Assembly (NCBI GenBank): GCA_046348855.1
Contig: JAXMDK010000001.1
Location: forward strand, 124,001 to 188,000
Direction of reading: 5' to 3'
From: TMP-24 sp046348855
GTDB taxonomy: Bacteria; Pseudomonadota; Alphaproteobacteria; Rhodobacterales; Rhodobacteraceae
Length of the DNA: 64,000 nucleotides
Every line of letters starts with the position of its first letter. The stretch's first letter is position 1. Below, piece after piece: positions 1 through 8,650 of this stretch. The notes below the pieces were generated by a model that was not told the DNA's origin, did no database searches, and saw only the letters and a program-made list of their open reading frames with translations. Made by a program: the position numbers and the translations under genes.

Positions 1-1178
1 CAGAAGCTTTTCTGCGAAAACCAGGTGGTTCTGCTGAAGATGAACCCGGTCAACGACTATCTGACCGACTGGCTTCGCGCCGCGCTGCGGCCGCTGATCG
101 ACGCGGGAGCGCTGCGCATCGTCCGGGGCGACGGCCGGGTCGGGGCCTGGCTCTGCGAACATCCGCTGGTCGACGAGATCCACATCACCGGCGCGCGCGC
201 CACCCATGACGCTATCGTCTGGGGCGCGGGGGCCGAAGGCGTGGCCAACCGCGCCGCCGGGCGGCGGTGGAACCCGCGGCCGATCACCTCGGAACTTGGC
301 GCGGTCTGCCCGACCATCGTGGTGCCCGGCCCCTGGTCGAAGGCCGACATCCGGTTTCAGGCCGAACAGATCGCCACCCAGAAGCTGCACAATTCCGGCT
401 TCAACTGCGTGGCCTGCCAGGTGCTGATCCTGCCCGAAGGCTGGGCCGGCAATGCCCCGCTGCTGGCGGAACTGGCGCGGGTGATGGTCCGGGCCGGTCG
501 CCGGCCTGCCTATTATCCGGGGGCGGCGGCGCGGCTGGCGGGCTTTGCCGCGCAGGCCGGGCCGGTGCAGGCGCTGGATCGCGGCCCCGACGCGCCCGCC
601 TGCCTGCTGGCCGATTTCGACAGGGGCGATGCCGGTTGGCAGGCGGACACCGAGATCTTCGCCCCGGCGCTCAGCGTGAAATACCTGCCCGCCACCGACC
701 CGGCCGGCTATCTGGACGCCGCCGTCGCCTTCGCCAACGACCGGCTTTACGGAACGCTCGGCGCCAACCTGCTGATCCACCCGAAGACCCGCCGCCAGAT
801 GGGCGCGCGGTTCGAGACGGCGCTTCAGCGGTTGCACTACGGTTGCATCGCCATCAACGCCTGGACCGGCCTTGGCTTTCTGTTGGCCGCGGTTCCTGGG
901 GCGGCTTTGCCGGGGCGACACTGCAGGACGTGCAGTCGGGGATCGGCACCGTGCACAACTGCCTCTTGCTGGAAGGGACCGAACGCACCGTCGTCGAGGC
1001 CCCCTGGGCGCCCTTTCCCCGCAGCCTGCTCTCCGGCCGCCCGACGCTGCTGCCGCGCCCGCCATGGTTCGTCACCAACCGCCGACAGGATCGCACCGCC
1101 CGCCTGCTGACCGGCTTCCTGCACCGGCCGCGCTGGTGGAAATTGCCGGCAATCGTCTGGTCGGCGCTGCGGGGCTGA
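1..1178 (+). pseudogene. Aldehyde dehydrogenase superfamily protein, 5'-truncated by the window and frameshifted
   Basis: The frame is open from base 1 (Q-K-L-F-C-E-N-Q), so the N-terminal half lies outside the window. Visible family features are ITSELGAVCPTIVVPGPW and the catalytic-cysteine segment FNCVACQV, followed by an EIFAPAL segment and FANDRLYGTLGANL. These fit an NAD(P)-dependent oxidation of an aldehyde to an acid in the cytoplasm; the substrate cannot be read. At 895-899 the frame slips: proline CCT (895-897) and tryptophan TGG (897-899) share a T. One missing base therefore separates the first part from the C-terminal part WGGFAGATLQDVQSG, which runs to the TGA at 1178. The tail beyond the core domain matches a long ALDH subgroup. 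A sequencing indel is as likely as a real mutation. Confidence 0.85.
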
Positions 1179-1342
1179 GGGGCCAGGCCGCTATTTTGCT
1201 TGCATTTCGGGCCGATCCGGTCTATCGACGCCGCGCGACGTTACTTTATCGACCCTGTCTCCGTCATCGGCCTCAGCTTTCGATTCTGCCTGACTGCGCC
1301 GGGCCGCCGCATCCTGCGGGCGGGTTTTTGAGGAGACACACG

Positions 1343-1549
1343 ATGGCCACCGGCTCCGTGAAATGGTTCAACGCCACCAAAGGCTACGGCTTCATCGCCC
1401 CCGATGGCGGCAAAAAGGACGTGTTCGTCCACATCACCGCGCTGGAACGCGCTGGCATCCGCGAACTGAAGGACGGCCAGAAGGTAACCTTCGACATCGA
1501 AGCCGGCCGCGACGGGCGTGAATCGGCGACGAACCTCGCGCTGGCCTGA
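1343..1549 (+). CDS. cspA: Cold-shock protein, CspA family
   Basis: This 68-residue protein is a single OB-fold cold-shock domain that binds single-stranded RNA or DNA in the cytoplasm. The RNP1 motif KGYGFIAP is at about residues 13-20 and the RNP2 motif VFVHI at about 29-33, both with the usual aromatic residues. The ATG at 1343 is preceded by GAGGAG about 8 bases upstream, which fixes the start. About 160 nt separate it from the previous gene, so it could have a long 5' leader of the sort common in cold-shock genes, but no specific element could be verified. A strong hairpin terminator follows at 1582. Confidence 0.96.
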   Translation: MATGSVKWFNATKGYGFIAPDGGKKDVFVHITALERAGIRELKDGQKVTFDIEAGRDGRESATNLALA

Positions 1550-1581
1550 GACAAGGTCCAGAGTCAGGGCGACATGCTTGG

Positions 1582-1611
1582 AAGGCGGGGCTTCGGCCCC
1601 GCCTTTTTCTT
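1582..1611 (+). terminator. Rho-independent terminator of cspA
   Basis: A perfect stem AAGGCGGGGC / GCCCCGCCTT with a TTCG tetraloop is followed by TTTTTCTTT. It sits about 30 bases after the cspA stop and is a textbook intrinsic terminator on the plus strand. Confidence 0.92.
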
Positions 1612-1658
1612 TGGCCGGATGGGCCTGCCCAAATGTCTGGATCGCAGTTGTATCCCTT

Positions 1659-1917
1659 GGAATCTGCAGCCGCGAATGAGCGCGAGGCCGTTGCCTCGCG
1701 CGGTCAGCGGTCGGTTCAGCTTGGCCCGGCCGTGCGCCAAGCGCACGGCCAGCCCCCGCCCCCGGGCGGCGGGGGCTTCGCCCCACCGGGGCGGGTGCCG
1801 TCCGTGCACGAATGTTCGGGACAGCGGAACCCCCTTGGCCCTTCCTCGCGTCAGGGCCAACGGACCGGGTGACGCGCCACTGGCGCGTCTCCTGATCGGT
1901 CCGGGCAGTGTGAAAAC
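1659..1917 (+). repeat. Dispersed structured intergenic repeat, copy 1 of 2
   Basis: About 259 nt are clearly homologous to 40927-41186 in the same orientation. The element is a chain of hairpins: GCGAGGC/GCCTCGC, GCCGTGCGC/GCGCACGGC with a CAA loop, GCCCCCGCC/GGCGGGGGC, TTGGCCC/GGGCCAA, and GACGCGCC/GGCGCGTC. Differences between the copies fall mostly in loops while stems are kept. Both copies lie between convergent genes (here cspA and metG). A minus-strand open frame beginning MALTRGRAKG is shared by both copies but looks like a by-product of the repeat, with biased composition and no recognisable fold. Confidence 0.85.
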
Positions 1918-1952
1918 TGACCTGCGGCGCTGCGAACCAATGTGATCTCGCC

Positions 1953-3671
1953 CTAGCTCCGCACCCCGGCGAACCGCGTCGCCCAGTCGGCCCGCTCCTC
2001 GTCGGTGATCTTGCGGAACAGCACTTCCGGCACGGTGAAGGCGTGGCCGGCGGGCAGGGCGGCCAGCGCCTGCGACACGTCGCCGGGCCAGCGGCGGTCG
2101 TCGGTCTGCATCCCGGCCAGCATGTGCGCGGCCGCGTCGGGGATGAATGGTTCCGACAGGACCGCGTAAAGCCGGATCAGGTTTAGCGACAGCCGGGTGA
2201 TGGCCGCCGCTGCCTCGGGGTCGGTCTTGAAGGTGGTCCAGGGGGCGGCCGATTGCAGATATTCGTTGCCGGCCACCCAGATGCCGCGCAGCTCGGTCGC
2301 GGCCTTGCGCACATCCATCGCCTCCATATGGTCCTCGTAGGCGCGGATGCGGTTTTCCAGCTCTTCGATCAGGGCCAGGGCACGGTCGTCATACTGGCCC
2401 CCCGCCGGGATGGCGGCCCCGAATTTCGCGGCACAGAACTTGGTGATGCGCGATACGAAGTTGCCCAGCACGTCGGCCAGGTCCTTGTTCACGCTCGTCT
2501 GGAAATTCTCCCAGGTGAATTCGCTGTCGCTGCTTTCGGGTGCGTGCGACAGAAGCCACCAGCGCCAGTAGTCGGCCGGCAGGATCGACAGCGCCTGGTC
2601 CATGAACACGCCCCGCCCCTGCGAGGTCGAAAACTGGCCGCCGTCGTAATTCAGGTAGTTGAACGACTTGATGTAGTCCACCAGCTTCCACGGCTCGCGC
2701 GAGCCCATGATCGTCGCCGGGAACGACAGCGTGTGGAAGGGCACGTTGTCCTTGCCCATGAACTGGACGTAGCGGACGTCCGCCGCGCCCTTGTCGGTGC
2801 GCCACCAGCGTTCCCAGTCGGCGTCGGTCTTGCCGTTGGCGTCGGCCCATTCGGCGGTGCAGGCGATATATTCGATCGGCGCGTCAAACCAGACGTAGAA
2901 GACCTTGCCCTCCATCCCCGGCCAGGGCTGGTCGCCCCTTTTCACCGGAACGCCCCAATGCAGATCGCGGGTGATGCCGCGGTCCTGCAGCCCGTCGCCG
3001 TCATGCAGCCATTTCTTGGCGATCGAGGTGGTCAGGACCGGCCAGTCGGTCTTTGAATCGATCCAGGCCTCGATCTCGCCCCTCAGCGCCTTCTGGCGCA
3101 GGTAGAGATGCTTGGTTTCTCGCACTTCCAGGTTGGTCGAGCCCGAGATGGTCGAGCGCGGGTTGATGAGATCGGTCGGGTCGAGCTGCTTGGTGCAGTT
3201 TTCACACTGGTCGCCCCGCGCCGCCTGATAGCCGCAGTTCGGGCAGGTGCCGGTGATGTAGCGGTCGGGCAGAAAACGGTCGTCGTCGATGGAAAAGACT
3301 TGCTTTTCGACCACTTCGGCGATGAAGCCGTTGTCGGCCAGCTTGCCGGCGAAATGCTGGGTCAGCCGGTGGTTGCGCTGGCTGGACGAGCGGCCGAAAT
3401 GGTCGAAGGACAGCCGGAAGCCCTGGGCGAGTTCGTTCTGGATCGCCCACATTTCGGCGCAGTAGACCTCGACCGGCTGGCCGGCCTTGGCGGCGGCGAG
3501 TTCGGCCGGTGTGCCATGTTCGTCGGTGGCGCAGATGAACATGACCTCGTGCCCGCGCGCCCGGCAGAAGCGGGCATATAGATCGGCCGGCAACTGCGAA
3601 CCTACCAGGTTGCCCAGGTGCTTGATGCCGTTGATGTAGGGGATCGCCGAAGTGATGAGAATCCGCGTCAT
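1953..3671 (-). CDS. metG: Methionyl-tRNA synthetase
   Basis: A 572-residue class I aminoacyl-tRNA synthetase that charges tRNA-Met. The HIGH-type signature is in PYINGIKHLGNL (about residues 10-21). The knuckle insert has two CxxC pairs (CPNC and CENC, around residues 144-158), consistent with zinc binding. The KMSKS loop is replaced by FSTSQGRG (about residue 345), a variant I associate with the alphaproteobacterial/archaeal-like MetRS branch. There is no C-terminal tRNA-binding extension. The ATG at 3671 gives an N-terminus that starts directly with the Rossmann fold. It converges on cspA across the structured repeat. Confidence 0.97.
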   Translation of the reverse strand: MTRILITSAIPYINGIKHLGNLVGSQLPADLYARFCRARGHEVMFICATDEHGTPAELAAAKAGQPVEVYCAEMWAIQNELAQGFRLSFDHFGRSSSQRNHRLTQHFAGKLADNGFIAEVVEKQVFSIDDDRFLPDRYITGTCPNCGYQAARGDQCENCTKQLDPTDLINPRSTISGSTNLEVRETKHLYLRQKALRGEIEAWIDSKTDWPVLTTSIAKKWLHDGDGLQDRGITRDLHWGVPVKRGDQPWPGMEGKVFYVWFDAPIEYIACTAEWADANGKTDADWERWWRTDKGAADVRYVQFMGKDNVPFHTLSFPATIMGSREPWKLVDYIKSFNYLNYDGGQFSTSQGRGVFMDQALSILPADYWRWWLLSHAPESSDSEFTWENFQTSVNKDLADVLGNFVSRITKFCAAKFGAAIPAGGQYDDRALALIEELENRIRAYEDHMEAMDVRKAATELRGIWVAGNEYLQSAAPWTTFKTDPEAAAAITRLSLNLIRLYAVLSEPFIPDAAAHMLAGMQTDDRRWPGDVSQALAALPAGHAFTVPEVLFRKITDEERADWATRFAGVRS

Positions 3672-3760
3672 GAAAGTCCATCCGTTCCGTTCGTTGCCTC
3701 CTTAGCGCGGGTGGCGTGCAAGGGCCAGAGGAACGGGGCCGGGGGGATCGAGGTGTCGGG

Positions 3761-4339
3761 CTATTTGACGTCGTCGGTATGGATATGGGCCAGGATGTTC
3801 AGGTCGACCTGGTCGCCCACCAGATCGCCATAGCCGGTGGCGCCGAAGGCGGCGCGCGACAGGCTGCCGGTCAGGCGGATCGACAGGTCGCGGCGGGTGC
3901 CTTCGGGGCTGCCAGGCGGGCGGTAGATCTGCGCCATCAGCCGCAGCGGCCGGGTGACGCCGCGGATCGTCGCCCGTCCGTCGATCCAGGCGCCGCCCTC
4001 GGTTGGCCGGACCCGGGTGCTGACGAAAGTGATCTGCGGAAAGCGGCCGGTATCCAGCACCGAAGCGTCGCGCATGGCGTCCTCGGCGAAGGGCAGGCCC
4101 ATGTGCGCCTCGGCCGGATCGAGCGTCACCGACACCCGGCTGGCCGCGGCATTGTCGAAATCCAGCGCCAGGTCGGCCCTGGTGATCGCCATGCGCCCTT
4201 TCAGGGGTTGCTGACCCAGATGCACGGTGAACCCCACCGCCGAACTGTCCGGGTCAAGCCGGTAGTGCAGCGGCCTTGCCAGCGCGCCCTGGGGACCGAC
4301 GAGAAGGATGGCGAACAGGATGGCAAGGAAAGCGCGCAT
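3761..4339 (-). CDS. YceI family periplasmic protein
   Basis: A 192-residue exported protein with an N-terminal signal peptide (MRAFLAILFAILLVGPQG, then ALA cleavage). The body is the YceI/lipocalin-like beta-barrel: YRLDPDSSAVGFTV near the start, RFPQITFVSTRV in the middle and FGATGYGDLVGDQVDLNI near the end. Members bind isoprenoid-like lipids in the periplasm; the ligand here is unknown. The ATG at 4339 was preferred over an in-frame start 69 bases upstream because it begins the signal peptide. It is transcribed in the same direction as metG, about 90 bases upstream of it. Confidence 0.88.
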   Translation of the reverse strand: MRAFLAILFAILLVGPQGALARPLHYRLDPDSSAVGFTVHLGQQPLKGRMAITRADLALDFDNAAASRVSVTLDPAEAHMGLPFAEDAMRDASVLDTGRFPQITFVSTRVRPTEGGAWIDGRATIRGVTRPLRLMAQIYRPPGSPEGTRRDLSIRLTGSLSRAAFGATGYGDLVGDQVDLNILAHIHTDDVK

Positions 4340-4535
4340 GGCCCCCGACCGGACTGGGCGCCGCCCATGCAGCGCCGGAGGGGCAGCATAACCCGCCGGG
4401 CCGCACACGCGGCCTCATAACCGCGTGAACGGTCCCCATCGGCGGCTGGCCGCCGGACGGTGGGGCAGGCGGAGCGGTCTTGTGTCGGCGGGCCAAACCG
4501 CCGATGGTGCGGCGCGCGGCAATTTGGGGGCAGGG

Positions 4536-4892
4536 ATGGTGTTCAAGGGCTTGGGGCGGCGACCGGTGGGGCTGGCGCTCCTGTTGCTGGCGCTGGCGGC
4601 CGGATGCCGGCCCGAGGGCCGGGGGGCGCTACCGCCGGTCGGCGAGGCGCGCATGGACGAATATCACAAGGCCTGCCTGAAAAGCGGCGGCGACTATCTG
4701 CGGCTGGGGGCAGGCAAGACCTTCGGCTGCGAGGCGGTGCCGAAGGACGCGGGCAAGTACTGCACCAAGGCCAGCGATTGCGAAAGCGCCTGCCTGGCGC
4801 GGTCGCACAGCTGCGCTCCGGTCAAGCCGCTGATGGGCTGCAACGACATTCTGGCCGAAGACGGAACCGCGGCGACCCAATGCGTGAACTGA
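4536..4892 (+). CDS. Small cysteine-rich lipoprotein, unknown function
   Basis: A 118-residue protein with a lipoprotein signal: a hydrophobic run LALLLLALAA followed by the lipobox LAAGC at about residues 20-24. The mature part carries about seven further cysteines (KACLKSG, FGCEAV, KYCTKASDCESAC, HSCAPV, GCND), suggesting a disulfide-stabilised periplasmic domain. I do not recognise the family. The ATG at 4536 is chosen because it places the hydrophobic segment at the N-terminus. Its 3' end overlaps the next gene by 13 bases, so the two are probably translationally coupled. Confidence 0.72.
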   Translation: MVFKGLGRRPVGLALLLLALAAGCRPEGRGALPPVGEARMDEYHKACLKSGGDYLRLGAGKTFGCEAVPKDAGKYCTKASDCESACLARSHSCAPVKPLMGCNDILAEDGTAATQCVN

Positions 4893-5401
4893 GCCTGACA
4901 TTGTGTGTTGCGCTGGCTGTGGCCGGCTGCGCGCCAAAGCCCGATCCAGTGAACTATCGCACCCGCCCGGGCACCATCGGCTCGGCCGCGCTGTTCGATC
5001 CCGGCCGGTTCCAGGGCGACTGGCATGTCGTTGCCGCATTCGGCTCCGAAGCCGCCTGCGCCGGGCAGCGGGAAAGCTGGGCGGCCGACGGGCCGGGGCG
5101 TTTCGTGGTGCGCGCCATCGGCTGCACCCCGCAGGGCGCCCGCACCTTTGCCAGCCGCGCGGTCCTGACCGGGCCGGGCCGCATCAGCCGGGTCGGGCTT
5201 GCCGGCGGCGAGGAGTTCTGGGTCTTGTGGGTCGATGCCGACTACCGGATCGCGGCGATCGGCGCGCCTTCGGGCCGGTTCGGGCGGATCATGGCCCGCG
5301 AAAACCCGCCGCGCGCCGACCTTCTGCGTGCCGCGGAACAGATTCTCGACTTCAACGGATACGACATTTCAGCCCTGCATCCAGTCCCCAAAGCGCCGTA
5401 G
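4880..5401 (+). CDS. Lipocalin-family (Blc-like) outer-membrane lipoprotein
   Basis: A 173-residue protein with lipobox AVAGC near residue 17. The N-terminal motif FDPGRFQGDWHVVAAF is the lipocalin GxW motif. WVLWVDADYRIAAIGAPSG and FGRIMARENPP match the bacterial lipocalin second and third conserved regions. The family binds fatty acids or lysophospholipids at the outer membrane. The ATG lies inside the end of the preceding lipoprotein gene, implying one operon. It converges on the XRE regulator gene with a 5-base gap. Confidence 0.85.
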   Translation: MRELSLTLCVALAVAGCAPKPDPVNYRTRPGTIGSAALFDPGRFQGDWHVVAAFGSEAACAGQRESWAADGPGRFVVRAIGCTPQGARTFASRAVLTGPGRISRVGLAGGEEFWVLWVDADYRIAAIGAPSGRFGRIMARENPPRADLLRAAEQILDFNGYDISALHPVPKAP

Positions 5402-5406
5402 ACTTT

Positions 5407-6285
5407 TCATTTTTCTGCATCCTGCCGCAGTCGGGTCAGGACGTCCGGCAGGTCGCGGGCGCCGACCACCGCCTCGCGCACCAGCCAGTCGAAATGCGCG
5501 CTCATCTGTTCGACGCGGGCGCGGTCGCGGAACACGATGTAGTTCCGCCCCAGATAGACGGCGGCGATCAGCGGCCCGAACACGGTCAGCGGTGCCGAAA
5601 ACACCCGCCGGGCATCGAACAGATAGAGCCGCAGCGACGGATAGATCTGGTGGTACAGGTCGAGGAAATGGTCGATCTGACCCAGGCGGACCTCGGCCGG
5701 AAGCCCGCGATAATAGCCCTCGGCGCGCGCGAAACTCTCCATCTCGTGCAGGGGCAAGGCGATCTCGTAGTCCGAGCCTGAGTTGCGCAACCAGTCCAGA
5801 TGGTCCTGGCCGGCGCCGATCGCCTGATCGGCGGTGCGGCCGGGCTGGGGGTCGTACTCCCATTGCATCAGTGCCCGGGTCTTCAGCATGTCGGGCAGGG
5901 TGGCCGGGACATGGCGGATCTTGTAGCCCGCCGCCTCGCGGTGCCAGGCGAGGATCGTGTCGTCGACCGGCGCGCGCGGCGCTTCGGTCAGCGTCAGCGC
6001 GGCGGCCATCAGATCGGCCAGCAGCTCGGGCCGCTCGGTCAGTCCCAGTAGCCAGTCCGCCGACACTGACAGGGCCGCGGCGCAGGCGGCGACCAGTTGG
6101 GCGTTGGGCATCCGGTCGCCCTGATCGGCGAGGATCTGGGTGATGGTCGAGCGGTCGACCGCGGCAGAGCGGGCCAGCGCGCTTTTGCTGAGACCGCGTG
6201 TCGTCATCGCCTGCGCCAGGCGGGTGCGGAACAGGCCGGCGCGGTCAGACTTGTTCATAATCTTTGCCATGTGCTGAGTTTCCAC
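5407..6285 (-). CDS. XRE-family helix-turn-helix transcriptional regulator
   Basis: A DNA-binding HTH_3 domain spans about residues 20-85 (FRTRLAQAMTTRGLSKSAL, then AAVDRSTITQIL). The roughly 200-residue C-terminal part resembles effector-binding domains of large XRE regulators, with no catalytic motif visible. Three in-frame ATGs at 6285, 6270 and 6258 are possible; the HTH is intact from any of them. It is divergently transcribed from the fatty-acid desaturase across a short AT-rich spacer, which makes the desaturase a reasonable candidate target (inference). Confidence 0.85.
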   Translation of the reverse strand: METQHMAKIMNKSDRAGLFRTRLAQAMTTRGLSKSALARSAAVDRSTITQILADQGDRMPNAQLVAACAAALSVSADWLLGLTERPELLADLMAAALTLTEAPRAPVDDTILAWHREAAGYKIRHVPATLPDMLKTRALMQWEYDPQPGRTADQAIGAGQDHLDWLRNSGSDYEIALPLHEMESFARAEGYYRGLPAEVRLGQIDHFLDLYHQIYPSLRLYLFDARRVFSAPLTVFGPLIAAVYLGRNYIVFRDRARVEQMSAHFDWLVREAVVGARDLPDVLTRLRQDAEK

Positions 6286-6374
6286 ACATCTGTTGATTAT
6301 ATATGGTGAATGTTCCGTATTTTCATTTTTGCGTCAAAGACTATCCTTGCAACAAGAGAATGGAGGCAGTTCTG

Positions 6375-7526
6375 GTGACGAATTCTGACGGCGACGACAC
6401 GCGATCCGGCGATGACTTCCGCAATGTTGGCCGGGTGGACTGGCCGACGGTCGGGCTCTTGATCCTGTGCTATGCGGTCTGGGCGTTGGGGACGACCTGG
6501 ATTGCCGCCTGGTGGCTGCCGGCGGGTATTCTTGTCACGCTTCTGTCGGTCACGCTCCATTCCAGCCTGCAGCACGAAGTGATGCACGGCCATCCCTTCC
6601 GCATTCGCTGGCTGAACGAGGCGACGGTGTTCCTGCCTCTGGGTCTGATCTTTCCCTATGGCCGTTTCCGCGACACCCACATGGCGCATCATCACGACGA
6701 AATCCTGACCGACCCCTATGACGACCCGGAATCGAACTATATGGACCCGGCGCGCTGGGTGCGGCTGTCGCGGCCGATGCGACTGCTCTTGCGGCTGAAC
6801 AACACGCTCTTCGGGCGCATGTTGCTGGGCCCGGCGATCGGTGCGGTCTGCTTCATCGGGCAGGATTTTCGGGCCATCGCCCGGGGCGACCGCGCCATCC
6901 TGCGCGACTGGCTGCTGCACCTGGCGGGGCTGGTGCTCGTCGCCCGCTGGGTCGAAAGCACGTCGATGCCGGGCTGGGCCTACCTTCTGTCGGCCTACGC
7001 CGGCCTGTCGATCCTGAAGATCCGCACCTTCCTGGAACATCGCGCCCACGAACTGGCGCGCGGCCGCACCGTCATCATCGAGCGGGGCCTGATCCTGCCG
7101 TTCCTGTTTCTGAACAACAACCTGCACGTCGTTCATCACATGCGCCCCGGCGTGCCCTGGTACCGCCTGCCGGCGCTCTATCGCCAGCAACGCGAGCAGT
7201 TCCTGCGTCGCAATGACGGCTATTTCTACAGTTCTTACGCCGAGGTCTTCCGCCGCTATTTCCTGACCGCCAAGGATCCGGTGCCCCATCCGCTGCGCCC
7301 GGTTCCCGGGGGCGACAAGGAGCTGAAGCGGCCGCGCCGTCAGGCAGCGCCCAGCCGGCGGAAGGTCGGGACCGGGCCGGAATTGTCGAAGAAGGGCACG
7401 CTGGTCGGCACCGGCAGCGGCGCGCCGGGGGCGAGCCCGGCGATCAGTGCCGACAGTTCGGCCAGCACCACCTCGGTGATGAAGGGCAGGTTCAGCCGCC
7501 GCGCCTCGGCCAGCGGCACCCAATGA
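6375..7526 (+). CDS. Membrane fatty-acid desaturase family protein
   Basis: The three histidine boxes of membrane di-iron desaturases are present: HEVMHGHP, HMAHHHDE and HVVHHMRP, between hydrophobic segments. The enzyme inserts double bonds in, or hydroxylates, acyl or carotenoid-like substrates at the inner membrane; the substrate is not readable. GTG at 6375 is preferred because GGAGG sits 8 bases upstream, although ATGs at 6303 and 6360 are in frame. The last roughly 60 residues are Ser/Pro/Arg-rich and run antisense through the NUDIX gene. Removing one G from the G5 run at 7311-7315 would instead give a stop at 7324-7326, just before the NUDIX gene, so the true end is probably about 7326. 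Confidence 0.85.
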   Translation: MTNSDGDDTRSGDDFRNVGRVDWPTVGLLILCYAVWALGTTWIAAWWLPAGILVTLLSVTLHSSLQHEVMHGHPFRIRWLNEATVFLPLGLIFPYGRFRDTHMAHHHDEILTDPYDDPESNYMDPARWVRLSRPMRLLLRLNNTLFGRMLLGPAIGAVCFIGQDFRAIARGDRAILRDWLLHLAGLVLVARWVESTSMPGWAYLLSAYAGLSILKIRTFLEHRAHELARGRTVIIERGLILPFLFLNNNLHVVHHMRPGVPWYRLPALYRQQREQFLRRNDGYFYSSYAEVFRRYFLTAKDPVPHPLRPVPGGDKELKRPRRQAAPSRRKVGTGPELSKKGTLVGTGSGAPGASPAISADSSASTTSVMKGRFSRRASASGTQ

Positions 7527-8046
7527 AGATGCGACAGCTTGTCCGAGGCGCGGGAAAAATCGTCGGGGTCGCCCGCAACTCGGCGGCGTCGGCCAGGAAG
7601 AACCGGGCGTCGAAGCGGCGCGACCGGCCGGGCGGCGTGATGGCCCGGAAGAAGAAGCGCAATCCGCGCGCCGAGGGGCAAAGACCGGCGGCGGCGAAGC
7701 CCTCCCAGCCGGACGGCAGGTCCGGCGCGCCGGCTTCGCCCAGCATCAGGCCGGTTTCCTCCCACAGTTCGCGGATCGCGGCGGCGGCCAGCGCCTGCCC
7801 GAGGCCCGCGTCGACATCGCCTTCGGCCAGCCGGGCGCGGCACAGCGCGTCAAGCCCGCTGGCCAGTGGCACCTCGGCGTCCTCGGCATCCAGCCCGCCG
7901 CCGGGAAAGACATATTTCGACGGCATGAAGGCGGCTTCGGCGCCGCGCTGGCCCATCAGCACCGACGGCGCCGTGCCAGACCGGCGCAGCAGGATCACCG
8001 TTGCGGCCGGGCGCGGCGGCGCGCTGTCGGCGGCCGGGTCAGCCAT
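7340..8046 (-). pseudogene. NUDIX hydrolase, frameshifted
   Basis: The NUDIX box is visible as GGGLDAEDAEVPLAS with AAIRELWEETGLMLGE, the REx2EExGU core. The N-terminus ADSAPPRPAATVILLRRS and FMPSKYVFPGGG fit the family, which hydrolyses nucleoside diphosphate derivatives. Near 7570 the frame slips: the reading ending ELRATPTIF should continue as GDPDDFSRASDKLSHLHW and then VPLAEARRL in another frame, to the stop at 7340. One G missing from a GGG run restores it. An indel error is the simplest explanation. Its start overlaps the end of the DUF983 gene by 8 bases. Confidence 0.8.
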
Positions 8047-8487
8047 GCCGGGCCTGCCGGCCAAAGCCGTGCATCCGCTTGGCCCATTGCAAGGCCACCA
8101 GCGCGCCCTTCAGCCGCGGCAGCAGGAAAAGCGACAGCCCGACGCAGCCCGCCGAAAAGACCAGGATCAGCACCAGCGGCGTTGGCCGCCAGACGAGAAA
8201 GGCCCACAGCATAAGCGGCGCCATCAGGTGGCCGACGATCAGCATCGTCAGATAGGCCGGGCCATCGTCGGCGCGGTGCGACAGCACCTCGCCGCAGTCC
8301 GGGCGCAGGCCGGGCGCACCTTCAGATAGCCCTCGAAGATCCGGCCGGTGCCGCAGGCTGGGCAGCGCCGGCGCCAGCCGCGCAGCAGCGCGGGCTTGAT
8401 CGGCCGGTCGGCCGCTTGGTCGGCCCTGTGGTCGGTCATGTCGGGCGGACCCGCCGCGGCGGCGGTCAGTGTAGCGAGTTCGGTCAT
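8039..8487 (-). pseudogene. DUF983 membrane protein, frameshifted
   Basis: The first part reads RPIKPALLRGWRRRCPACGTG with IFEGYLKVRPAC, and the second HRADDGPAYLTMLIVGHL followed by two hydrophobic segments ending LPRLKGALVALQWAKRMHGF. Together they are the DUF983 family: a short zinc-ribbon-like CPxCG motif plus two transmembrane helices, function unknown. The two pieces are in different frames. Adding one C in the CCC run near 8305 joins them as AC-x-PDCGE, recreating the second CxxC-like motif. It is adjacent to and overlapping the NUDIX gene, so the two are probably cotranscribed. Confidence 0.78.
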
Positions 8488-8650
8488 GCGCGTTTCTCCT
8501 GGCCCCGAGGCATAGCAGGCTTGCCCTCGAAGGAAAATGGGCGCACGCCGCAGCCGTCAATCCCTTTTGCCTCGACCGGCCCGCCCGCGACGGAATTTCC
8601 CTGTCGCGCCGTATCATGCTCATCGAACCTGTTGATGCACGGAGACGACG

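Noticed and set aside
1564..1860. Minus-strand frame beginning MALTRGRAKG in both structured repeats as a real protein
   Set aside because: Differences between the copies follow RNA/DNA stems rather than codons, and composition is biased. It is better explained as part of the repeat.
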